Below, one piece after another: positions 28,160 through 34,500 of a stretch of 64,000 nucleotides of DNA. Position 1 is the stretch's first letter. Each line of letters begins with the position of its first letter. Source of the DNA: Alteromonadaceae bacterium M269 (GTDB lineage Bacteria > Pseudomonadota > Gammaproteobacteria > Enterobacterales > Alteromonadaceae); assembly GCA_004353515.1 (NCBI GenBank), contig SMNZ01000002.1, forward strand, positions 620,001 to 684,000. The letters run 5' to 3'. Both the position numbers and the translations under genes were made by a program. Under the pieces are notes generated by a model. That model was not told the origin of the DNA. It saw only the letters and a list, made by a program, of their open reading frames with translations, and ran no database searches.

Positions 28160-28603
28160 TAATGTCCTTATTCGTATGGTTTTTTATTCACTATTAGTGT
28201 ATCTCAATAACCTAGGTAAATGTAGGTAGATATAATTTTTTATATATAAACTCTATTATTTAATTTTTTGTTTCCTCTAATTCTATCGGATCTAATTGAA
28301 AATAGTTATCTATTGATAAATCTAAAGTTAAGGCTGATAAAATTACTCTTTCCTTTTTCATATTTTTTGCAATCTATCCTTTTGATAAATATAAGCATTT
28401 ATGAATAACCTCAAGCGTGTTTTATAAATTTTTACAACTTAAGGGGTTTGTTTTGTATTAAATATAATTTTTGCTTATAAAGGTACAGTATTGACAACGT
28501 TGTCATTTTGGCTATTATTTAATACATGCAAAAGGGAAGGCTAACTACACAGAGAGTTAGTTTCAGTAGTTATATGTTTAGTCATATATTGAATGAAGGT
28601 GTA
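28160..28603. other. AT-rich divergent regulatory region of the microcin-like locus
   Basis: No gene called. It is very AT-rich and carries the promoter of the FAD oxidase on one side and, at 28491-28518, a strong sigma-70-like promoter with an overlapping dyad for the export operon. The frame from 28526 to 28604 is probably untranslated because the predicted transcript would start near 28525. Confidence 0.6.
28491..28518 (+). promoter_or_regulatory. Promoter with overlapping dyad operator, export operon
   Basis: TTGACA (28491-28496), 16 bp spacer and TATTAT (28513-28518) form a near-consensus sigma-70 promoter. The -35 box is inside the perfect 14-bp dyad TGACAACGTTGTCA (28492-28505). A 30-bp block around it is repeated with 4 differences at 36710-36739. 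The AACGTT centre resembles LacI/GalR-type operators; no such regulator is in the window. Confidence 0.75.
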
Positions 28604-29848
28604 ATGGGATTATTTCGAGCAGCTGCTATTACAGCTCAACAACAGCGTTTAAAAGGTAGTGTGATTTTAGCACAACCCCTTTCTATCCGCGTCACGGTAA
28701 CAATTCTAGTTGCCATTGCTTTACTTATTTTTACATTCCTGTTTTCTGCAGAGTATTCCCGTAAAGAAACCGTTCAAGGCTTTCTCGTTCCAGATAAAGG
28801 TGTGATTAAGAGCTTTGCTCCACAAGGAGGGACGATAGAACGATTGTGGGTTACTGAAGGACAGTGGGTTGAACAGGGGCAACAATTAGTTAGCGTCGTC
28901 TTACCTCGAAAAGATAATCAGGGAATAGAACTCAGTGAACAGGCTGAATTGCAACTGACGGAACAATTAGCGTTATTGAAAAACGAAATTGAACAGCATC
29001 AAGAATTGGAACAGCAAGACAGCAGAAATCTTAAACAACGCGAACAAAACTTAGCTGAAGAAAAGCAATCCATAGAACAGCAATTGATCTTAGCTGATGA
29101 AAAATTAACACTCTATAAACAGCAATACGACCAATTCAATCAACTTAATGGTGAAGGGTATCTGTCTGACCTGGATCAGCAACAACAAAAGCAATTGTTA
29201 TTGGAAGCTGAACTCGATAAGCAAGCAACAGCTCGGCTGCTCTTACAACACGATAATGCGCTTATGGAAGTCACTGCTGAGCAAAAGAAAATCCCACAGC
29301 AATATGCATTAAGAATCAATGAATTAAAAAGACAGCAAGCTGATATCGAGCAGCGTTTAGCGCAAACCAAACAGCAGCATCAGTATGTAATTACTGCTAG
29401 CCATGCTGGTACAGTCACCGCTATTCAAGTGGTTGAAGGTGAGACCCTAGTACAAACAAAACCTTTATTAAATATCTTACCTGAAGGCGCTCAATTAGTC
29501 GCTGAACTATTGCTACCAACGCGTTCGGCGGGGTTTGTACAGCATGGAGATATCGCACGCTTGCGTTTTGATGCATTTCCATATCAGCGCTTTGGTTTTA
29601 TTGGTAGTCAAATAACACGTATTGATCAGGCATTAATTTCACCCAATGAGGTTATCTTACCGATTAATCTTCAAGAGTCAGTCTATAGGTTGCGTGCGAC
29701 GCTTGAGTATCAGCAGATTGAGGCTTACGGAAAAAGCTTTGATCTCAAGAGTGGGATGCTGTTTGAAGCAGATATCATGCTTGAAAGGCGTAGCTTAATT
29801 AAATGGTTGTTAGACCCTATCTATAGCTTGAAGGGTAAAGTGGGTTGA
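28604..29848 (+). CDS. CvaA/HlyD-type periplasmic adaptor of a bacteriocin exporter
   Basis: The likely start is ATG 28604 (MGLFRAAAITAQQQRLKG), preceded by AAGG; it matches the CvaA-type opening LFRxxAxxxQxxRLxG, and the 28526 ATG lies at the predicted transcription start. One TM segment (about residues 30-48), the conserved YSRKETVQGFLVPDKG, two lipoyl-like halves around a long Gln-rich coiled coil (about 110-260) and a C-terminal beta domain follow. It bridges the C39 ABC exporter to an outer-membrane TolC-like channel. No tolC gene is nearby, so a distant one is presumably used. Confidence 0.9.
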   Translation: MGLFRAAAITAQQQRLKGSVILAQPLSIRVTVTILVAIALLIFTFLFSAEYSRKETVQGFLVPDKGVIKSFAPQGGTIERLWVTEGQWVEQGQQLVSVVLPRKDNQGIELSEQAELQLTEQLALLKNEIEQHQELEQQDSRNLKQREQNLAEEKQSIEQQLILADEKLTLYKQQYDQFNQLNGEGYLSDLDQQQQKQLLLEAELDKQATARLLLQHDNALMEVTAEQKKIPQQYALRINELKRQQADIEQRLAQTKQQHQYVITASHAGTVTAIQVVEGETLVQTKPLLNILPEGAQLVAELLLPTRSAGFVQHGDIARLRFDAFPYQRFGFIGSQITRIDQALISPNEVILPINLQESVYRLRATLEYQQIEAYGKSFDLKSGMLFEADIMLERRSLIKWLLDPIYSLKGKVG

Positions 29849-29906
29849 GCTGCATGAAGAAGTTTTTTGTTTGAGTTTGAACTACAGATTCATACAAGAA
29901 AGAGGT

Positions 29907-29998
29907 GGCTGGCTTTTAGACTTTTTTGACACAGTAAAAAGCCAGCCGAATTAACCGCTGATATTAATCAGCAAATTAACACACCGACAAGAGTCGGT
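29907..29998 (+). ncRNA. Three-hairpin leader RNA, copy 1 (upstream of precursor 1)
   Basis: Three perfect stems in a row: GGCTGGCTTTT/AAAAGCCAGCC (29907-29917 with 29937-29947), GCTGAT/ATCAGC (29957-29972) and ACCGAC/GTCGGT (29983-29998). The last ends 15 bases before the ATG. The whole block recurs at 30807-30896 before precursor 2. The first stem has no U-run after it, so it is not a standard terminator. It may control stability or translation of the precursor mRNAs. Confidence 0.7.
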
Positions 29999-30013
29999 AA
30001 CATGGAGTATATC

Positions 30014-30325
30014 ATGAAACATGATTTAGCAATTCACGAAAATTCTGTGACTCAGATTAGAGAACTTTCATTGAATGAAATTGAGGAAGTGAACGGAGGC
30101 GTAGCTCCGGTGGTTATTGGTGTTGGGATAGCTGCCGCAACTGGAGCGGTATCAGGATATGCTTCTGGTGGATTAAGAGGAGCCGCTACTGGTGCTGCTC
30201 TTGGTGCTGGTGCAGCGGTTGCAGGTGCTTTTGCCGCTACTGCTTATGCAGCTGGTCGTTTCTTCTATGCCGCAGGGTGGGCTGCAAGATCTATCGGTTT
30301 AGGGGCATCAGGTAATTTGGTCTAA
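30014..30325 (+). CDS. Double-glycine precursor peptide 1 (microcin/bacteriocin-like)
   Basis: The start at 30014 has GGAG six bases upstream. The 103-residue peptide has a 29-residue leader ending TQIRELSLNEIEEVNGG, a classic double-glycine export signal, and a 74-residue core rich in Ala and Gly with GxxxG motifs (GAATGAALGAGAAVAGAFAA), typical of membrane-active class II microcins. The core has no Lys and no Cys. It ends G-N-L-V, paralleling G-G-L-V of precursor 2. The C39 exporter encoded downstream should cleave after GG. Target and activity are unknown. Confidence 0.88.
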   Translation: MKHDLAIHENSVTQIRELSLNEIEEVNGGVAPVVIGVGIAAATGAVSGYASGGLRGAATGAALGAGAAVAGAFAATAYAAGRFFYAAGWAARSIGLGASGNLV

Positions 30326-30358
30326 ATGTTAATTAATAACAGTTAGAGATTTTTAAGT

Positions 30359-30386
30359 AATATCCATATTGTGGAATATGGATATT
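30359..30386 (+). other. 12-bp perfect hairpin between precursor 1 and the next gene
   Basis: AATATCCATATT, loop GTGG, AATATGGATATT. The stem is AT-rich and followed by TTAAGCTCG, so it is not an efficient terminator. It may shield the 3' end of the precursor transcript, as in other bacteriocin operons where precursor mRNA must exceed that of later genes. Confidence 0.55.
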
Positions 30387-30409
30387 TAAGCTCGTTTTTG
30401 GAGGTTTAA

Positions 30410-30727
30410 ATGCTTGGTGATTCTATTTTTGGAACATGGAATAAAAAAAACATAGAAAAGTGGGAAGATATTAGAGCTAATGGTAAGTGGAAGTTTACTC
30501 TAAAGTACGGGGTAGCTATATATGGCGGCGTCGTATTTTTTTTAATGATGTTTGGTCTGAACAGTATTTTTAATTATGAATCCCCTTTTACCTATTGGTT
30601 TGTTGTAGCTGTCAATATCTTAGGAGCCTTGTTGGGAGGATGGTGGTATGGACATTATATGTGGCAAGGGACAGAAAAGTCATACAATGAATTTATATCA
30701 AAAACGCGCTCTCCTCCTAATGAATAG
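30410..30727 (+). CDS. Two-TM small membrane protein, candidate immunity protein
   Basis: The 105-residue protein has a strong GGAGG ribosome site, a charged N-terminal cytoplasmic segment (residues 1-28), and two hydrophobic segments (about 31-51 and 61-80) joined by a short loop, with a charged C-terminus. It has no homologue I recognise. Size, topology and position directly after a bacteriocin precursor match class II microcin immunity proteins. That role is an inference from context. Confidence 0.7.
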   Translation: MLGDSIFGTWNKKNIEKWEDIRANGKWKFTLKYGVAIYGGVVFFLMMFGLNSIFNYESPFTYWFVVAVNILGALLGGWWYGHYMWQGTEKSYNEFISKTRSPPNE

Positions 30728-30806
30728 TAATCCTTAATGTCGATCAAATAGTTTCCTACAGGTAAGGAATTATTTTATCGGCATTATCACCTAAAGATAG
30801 AGAGAA

Positions 30807-30896
30807 GGCTGGCTTTTAGACTTTTTGACACAGTAAAAAGCCAGCCGAATTAACAGCTGATGAAATCAGCACATTAATACACCGACAAGAGTCGGT
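30807..30896 (+). ncRNA. Three-hairpin leader RNA, copy 2 (upstream of precursor 2)
   Basis: Same three stems as copy 1: GGCTGGCTTTT/AAAAGCCAGCC (30807-30817 with 30836-30846), GCTGAT/ATCAGC (30856-30870, loop GAA instead of ATTA) and ACCGAC/GTCGGT (30881-30896). The stems are unchanged while the second loop and linkers differ, as expected if structure is kept. It ends 21 bases before the precursor 2 ATG. Confidence 0.7.
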
Positions 30897-30916
30897 AATC
30901 TGGAGAGTAGTGTATT

Positions 30917-31156
30917 ATGAAGTACGGGTTAGCAACTCAAATAAGGGAATTGTCATTAAATGAAGTTGATGAAGTAAACGGAGGGCAGAACTCAATTTAT
31001 CATGGTCCTATTCTTAGAGGCTCTATTGGTGGTTTTTCTAACTCTATACCTACCAGTCCTTTACCTGGTGGGCCAGTGATTCCAATTGGTCTTTTGGGCC
31101 CAACAAATTCAATTATTCCAACTGGCCCTTTCGGTCTTTTCGGCGGTTTAGTCTAG
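30917..31156 (+). CDS. Double-glycine precursor peptide 2, Pro/Gly/Ile-rich core
   Basis: The 79-residue peptide has a 23-residue leader ending TQIRELSLNEVDEVNGG, nearly identical to that of precursor 1. The 56-residue core is quite different: rich in Pro, Gly and Ile with repeats NSIYHGPI, NSIPTSPL and NSIIPTGPFG, and free of Lys, Cys, Asp and Glu. It ends FGGLV; precursor 1 ends SGNLV. Together with the modification enzymes just downstream, this suggests a modified or two-component bacteriocin. GGAG precedes the start by 11 bases, a long spacing. Confidence 0.85.
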   Translation: MKYGLATQIRELSLNEVDEVNGGQNSIYHGPILRGSIGGFSNSIPTSPLPGGPVIPIGLLGPTNSIIPTGPFGLFGGLV

Positions 31157-31203
31157 GTTATTAGTCGCTTACGAGAATATTCTTGTAGCGCGCATTTAGA
31201 ATT

Positions 31204-31226
31204 CAGAGCACGCTTGCCGTGCTCTG
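31204..31226 (+). other. 9-bp hairpin between precursor 2 and the modification genes
   Basis: CAGAGCACG, loop CTTGC, CGTGCTCTG. GC-rich and stable but lacking a U-run. It could cause partial termination or processing so that precursor exceeds enzyme expression. Confidence 0.55.
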
Positions 31227-31293
31227 CTGAGTGCAATGCATAAAATATCCGTATAGCAGTTATCCATTTTGAAGTTAGGCAGGATACGAAAGT

Positions 31294-32886
31294 ATGTCGG
31301 TAGAAATAAAGTCACATTATCTTTACTTACCTGAATATAAGGAAAAGTTACAACTTGAAGGTGAGGTAATTTATGCCAAAGAAGACTATGAGATAAGTCG
31401 AGATCGTCCTACTCGGTTTGAACGCTATGGCGGCTGGGGCTCTGACGGTCACGGTGGTGGTGGGCGTTCAGCTGTTTTAGGGGATGTTCAAATTAAAGGG
31501 TGTGGAGTAACACCCTTAGCAGGAAAAGTTGATAACGTTAATTACACTCACGGTAAGCTGACGTTAGCAGATGGTGCTTACGAGATATTGTATTCAAGTG
31601 TACTTGATAAGGTTCTACCCATGGGTACAGCAGAGTGCCTAGCCCTTTTATATACTGGGGAAGAGTCTGCATTCGAATATAGCCGAGAAGGTGAAGATCT
31701 CAAACCTACTCATGGTGCTTTGTTAGTTAGAAGGAATATACAAAGACCGGCTAACTTTTTACCTGTTAGAAGTTACAAAGTAAATGAAGAGTTTATTAAG
31801 GTTATTGGCTCTGATACAGACAGATTAAGGAGGATTAATAGAGAATTAGGAGATAAATTTAAGAGCAGATCTGCATTTATTCAATACTTAGGAATTTTTT
31901 TGGCAAATAGTGCTAATCAGTTTGCTTTTGCTCGGGTTGCAGGTATTTTCCACGGTGGACTCTCACACTCCAATTTAAGTTCAAATGGTCAATGGCTGGA
32001 TTTATCTACGGCAACGTTTGTTGATAAAGGGAGGAATTATATTTGTGAGCATATTTCTTTCTATCAAGAGCCAGAGTTAATTCTTGAGGTATTAAATGAG
32101 TGGGTTGCTACTTATGCAAAGTATCAAAAAGCCTCATTAGATATTACTCCTCTTGCTAATTACTATAATGAACAATTGCAGGCATATCAGGATTATCACA
32201 GCGCTTATATCTTGGGTTTGGATAGAAAAGCACTCTCTAACTCAGAGTTGAGTATTGAATTGAAACCAATATATGGCGATTTATTATCACTCTTATTCCC
32301 AGCTAGTCGAAATCATACGATAGAGGAGTTAAGACCAAAAGCCGAGAATAAGCTTGTCGATTACTTAATTAAGTTTTATTGCAATGCAAAGCAAAGTAGT
32401 CAAGAAGAGAAAAAGGGTGAGTCGGAATTTTTTGAAAGAATCTATAACCACTGCAATAACGATGATGGTATTAGCAGCGTAAGTTTCAAGAAGCGCAGTG
32501 CAATAAAATCCTTAAAGCGAGCTATCCTTCCTGGCGCTTTCTTTTATGTTCTTGTGAAACGCAGCATTCGAAAAAGTATTAAAGATGATCCACTGAGTGT
32601 TGGGGATCTGATTAAAAATTATGAGTCACTGGCTGATTGGGTGTTTGATGATGAATTTAAGGATAAAGAAGTTTTGTTTCAAAGCCCATTGATTTCTATT
32701 TTTTACAACCTTTGCACGAACAAAATCGAAGTTATCTCATCTGGAGTTGAGGAGCTTGAATTGTTCGATAATCTTTATGATGTAAATGACAGTTTTGCTC
32801 ATGACTTGATTGATCCTGTTTTACTTAATTATTACTGGTGTAGTTTAAAGAAAGTATTCAAGGGGATTAGTTATGAAAACGGATAA
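31294..32886 (+). CDS. SelO/YdiU-fold protein, MchC/MceJ-like microcin modification enzyme (candidate)
   Basis: The 530-residue protein shows the signature layout of SelO (YdiU/UPF0061) AMP-transferring pseudokinases: GGWGSDGHGGGGRSAVLGD like SelO GGWNPQLGDGRGLLLGE; VQIKGCGVTP like HLKGAGLTPY (K68); GALLVRRN like GAMLMRVA; and FHGGLSHSNLSSNGQWLDLST like [21 protein letters not shown] (N227, D236). The catalytic-loop Asp of SelO is Ser here. The C-terminal 250 residues are divergent. Its length and its partner, an HlyC-fold protein overlapping by 14 bp, match MchC/MchD or MceJ/MceI of class IIb microcins. I infer ATP-dependent activation, perhaps AMPylation, of the precursor C-terminus. Confidence 0.7.
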   Translation: MSVEIKSHYLYLPEYKEKLQLEGEVIYAKEDYEISRDRPTRFERYGGWGSDGHGGGGRSAVLGDVQIKGCGVTPLAGKVDNVNYTHGKLTLADGAYEILYSSVLDKVLPMGTAECLALLYTGEESAFEYSREGEDLKPTHGALLVRRNIQRPANFLPVRSYKVNEEFIKVIGSDTDRLRRINRELGDKFKSRSAFIQYLGIFLANSANQFAFARVAGIFHGGLSHSNLSSNGQWLDLSTATFVDKGRNYICEHISFYQEPELILEVLNEWVATYAKYQKASLDITPLANYYNEQLQAYQDYHSAYILGLDRKALSNSELSIELKPIYGDLLSLLFPASRNHTIEELRPKAENKLVDYLIKFYCNAKQSSQEEKKGESEFFERIYNHCNNDDGISSVSFKKRSAIKSLKRAILPGAFFYVLVKRSIRKSIKDDPLSVGDLIKNYESLADWVFDDEFKDKEVLFQSPLISIFYNLCTNKIEVISSGVEELELFDNLYDVNDSFAHDLIDPVLLNYYWCSLKKVFKGISYENG

Positions 32887-33289
32887 TCAGAGTCTTGCTG
32901 GTGTTACTTATCAGTGTATGGACGTAAGGCTAAAAACAAATCTGCTCACATACCCGCAGCAATATAAAGCGTTGGTCTATTCGATAAATTCTGACTGTTA
33001 TAAGTTTCTGTATAGCCCAGTAGGAAAAGTATGTGGCTATATTATATGGGCCAATTTAAACAGAGAGAGTGTTTTCAGATTTGAGAGGCAATCTATAGGC
33101 CCCACATATCCTTATGAATGGATTGAGGGTGACATCTTATTGGTTTTGGATATTGTCGTTGAGCCTCAATTTAGACTAGATGTCTTACCTGAATTAAGGC
33201 GTTTTATAAGGTGCAACAAGCATAAACTGTTTAAAAGAGGGAATAAGTTTTTTGCACACCTTAGGGTAGATGAAAAGAAGGCCGGGTGA
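32873..33289 (+). CDS. HlyC-fold (toxin-activating acyltransferase-like) protein, MceI/MchD-like
   Basis: The 138-residue protein aligns with HlyC: YKFLYSPVGKVCGYIIWANLNRES against HlyC QYALLTRDNYPVAYCSWANLSLEN, and EGDILLVLDIVVEPQF against SGDRKWFIDWIAPFGD, keeping the W-A-N motif (59-61) and the catalytic-type Asp (D93). The N-terminal region where HlyC has its essential His (SPLHRNW) has none (residues 15-35 lack His). MceI/MchD of class IIb microcins are HlyC relatives that couple the peptide C-terminus to a glycosylated siderophore. It overlaps the SelO-like gene by 14 bp, implying a complex. Classical Lys acylation is unlikely, since both cores lack Lys. Confidence 0.78.
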   Translation: MKTDNQSLAGVTYQCMDVRLKTNLLTYPQQYKALVYSINSDCYKFLYSPVGKVCGYIIWANLNRESVFRFERQSIGPTYPYEWIEGDILLVLDIVVEPQFRLDVLPELRRFIRCNKHKLFKRGNKFFAHLRVDEKKAG

Positions 33290-33324
33290 TTTTGTATTCA
33301 CATTATTATTAAGGAGGCGGTTCA

Positions 33325-34500
33325 ATGGACTATATTACTTGGGTTTTTGTCTTATCTAATTGCATATTGATATTTAATTTACTGGTATTTTTTATTAAGT
33401 TCAAAAATAAAAAAAATCCTGTTTCGCTAACGAATTATCCAAAAGTAACGATTATGGTGCCTTTCTTTAATGAGCCTTATGATGTTATGGAAAAAACGTT
33501 AGAAGCCATTGAAGAACTATCCTATCCTGGAATTGTGTCTTTACACCTGATTGATGATGGATCGACTAATGGGTGTCCAAAACAGGTTGAGGAATGGTTA
33601 AAGCAATCTAGAAAGTGGCAATACTCACTGATGAGATTACCCGAAAATACTGGGGCTAAAGGCAAAGCCATGGATTGCGCATTAGATTTTGTTGACGATA
33701 ACACTCAAGTGGTTGGTGTAATTGATAGTGATACTTGCTTAAGACCTAATGCATTAACTCAATCTATAGATGTCCTCTTTTCAAAAGAGAGTCATGCTGC
33801 TGTTTGTGGTTTCGTCGTGCCCAAACGACGCCCCTCGCTGATAAACAGTATTCAATATTTCGAGCATATAGGGATGTTCACTGCGATTAAGCAGGTACAA
33901 GATCACTTCGGCATGGTCTCTGTGATGGCAGGTGCTTTTACATTGCATAAGGCCAGTGTTGTTAAGCAATTAGGCGGATGGGGTGAGTGGTTAGTCGAGG
34001 ATATAGCCTGGACTTGGAAGGCAAGAGCGAGAGGTCATACTACGGGGTATGCTCCTGAAGCTGTGGCTGATACTGTCTGCCCTAATACAGTCGTTTCTCT
34101 ATTCAAGCAAAGGCGGCGCTGGGCTAGAGGGCGGATTGAAGCCACGAAGGCGTCTTGGGGAATATCTAAGCTTAAAACTGTGATGACTTTGTCATTGCAA
34201 TACCTTCATTTCCAGATGGCTTTAGCACCTGTTTTTGCTGTTATCTTATTATCAGCATCTACATTTATACTTGGTTTGTCTCCTTTTATGATGTTCATGT
34301 TGGTGCTTAATGTTTTGTCTTTTACTTTGTTAAGTATTATCACGTTTCTTCAGCTGAGAAGTCGATTACTGCTTAGGCTTTGCCAATTACCTATCTGCTT
34401 ATTTATTAATATTATCGTGGGCTTTTTATTCTTGCCTGCCACTTTAATCGGGATTGTGGATGAGTTGGTTAATACCGATAAGCAGTGGTTGACGCGTTGA
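33325..34500 (+). CDS. Membrane GT2 glycosyltransferase, processive (QxxRW) type
   Basis: The 391-residue protein has an N-terminal TM segment (residues 5-25), a GT-A domain with VPFFNEP, LIDDGSTNG, GVIDSDTCLRPNA (DxD) and WLVEDIAWTWKARARG, then KQRRRWARGR, the QxxRW motif of processive transferases such as cellulose or hyaluronan synthases. Three or four C-terminal TM segments follow. Strong AAGGAGG precedes the ATG. Class IIb microcin loci carry a different, soluble GT (MceC/IroB type). Here it may make a glycan or glycolipid joined to the peptide; this is an inference from context. Confidence 0.88.
   Translation: MDYITWVFVLSNCILIFNLLVFFIKFKNKKNPVSLTNYPKVTIMVPFFNEPYDVMEKTLEAIEELSYPGIVSLHLIDDGSTNGCPKQVEEWLKQSRKWQYSLMRLPENTGAKGKAMDCALDFVDDNTQVVGVIDSDTCLRPNALTQSIDVLFSKESHAAVCGFVVPKRRPSLINSIQYFEHIGMFTAIKQVQDHFGMVSVMAGAFTLHKASVVKQLGGWGEWLVEDIAWTWKARARGHTTGYAPEAVADTVCPNTVVSLFKQRRRWARGRIEATKASWGISKLKTVMTLSLQYLHFQMALAPVFAVILLSASTFILGLSPFMMFMLVLNVLSFTLLSIITFLQLRSRLLLRLCQLPICLFINIIVGFLFLPATLIGIVDELVNTDKQWLTR

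Noticed and set aside
28526-28603. ATG at 28526 as the start of the CvaA-like gene
   Set aside because: It lies at the predicted transcription start of the promoter at 28491-28518 and lacks a ribosome site; ATG 28604 has AAGG and the conserved N-terminus.
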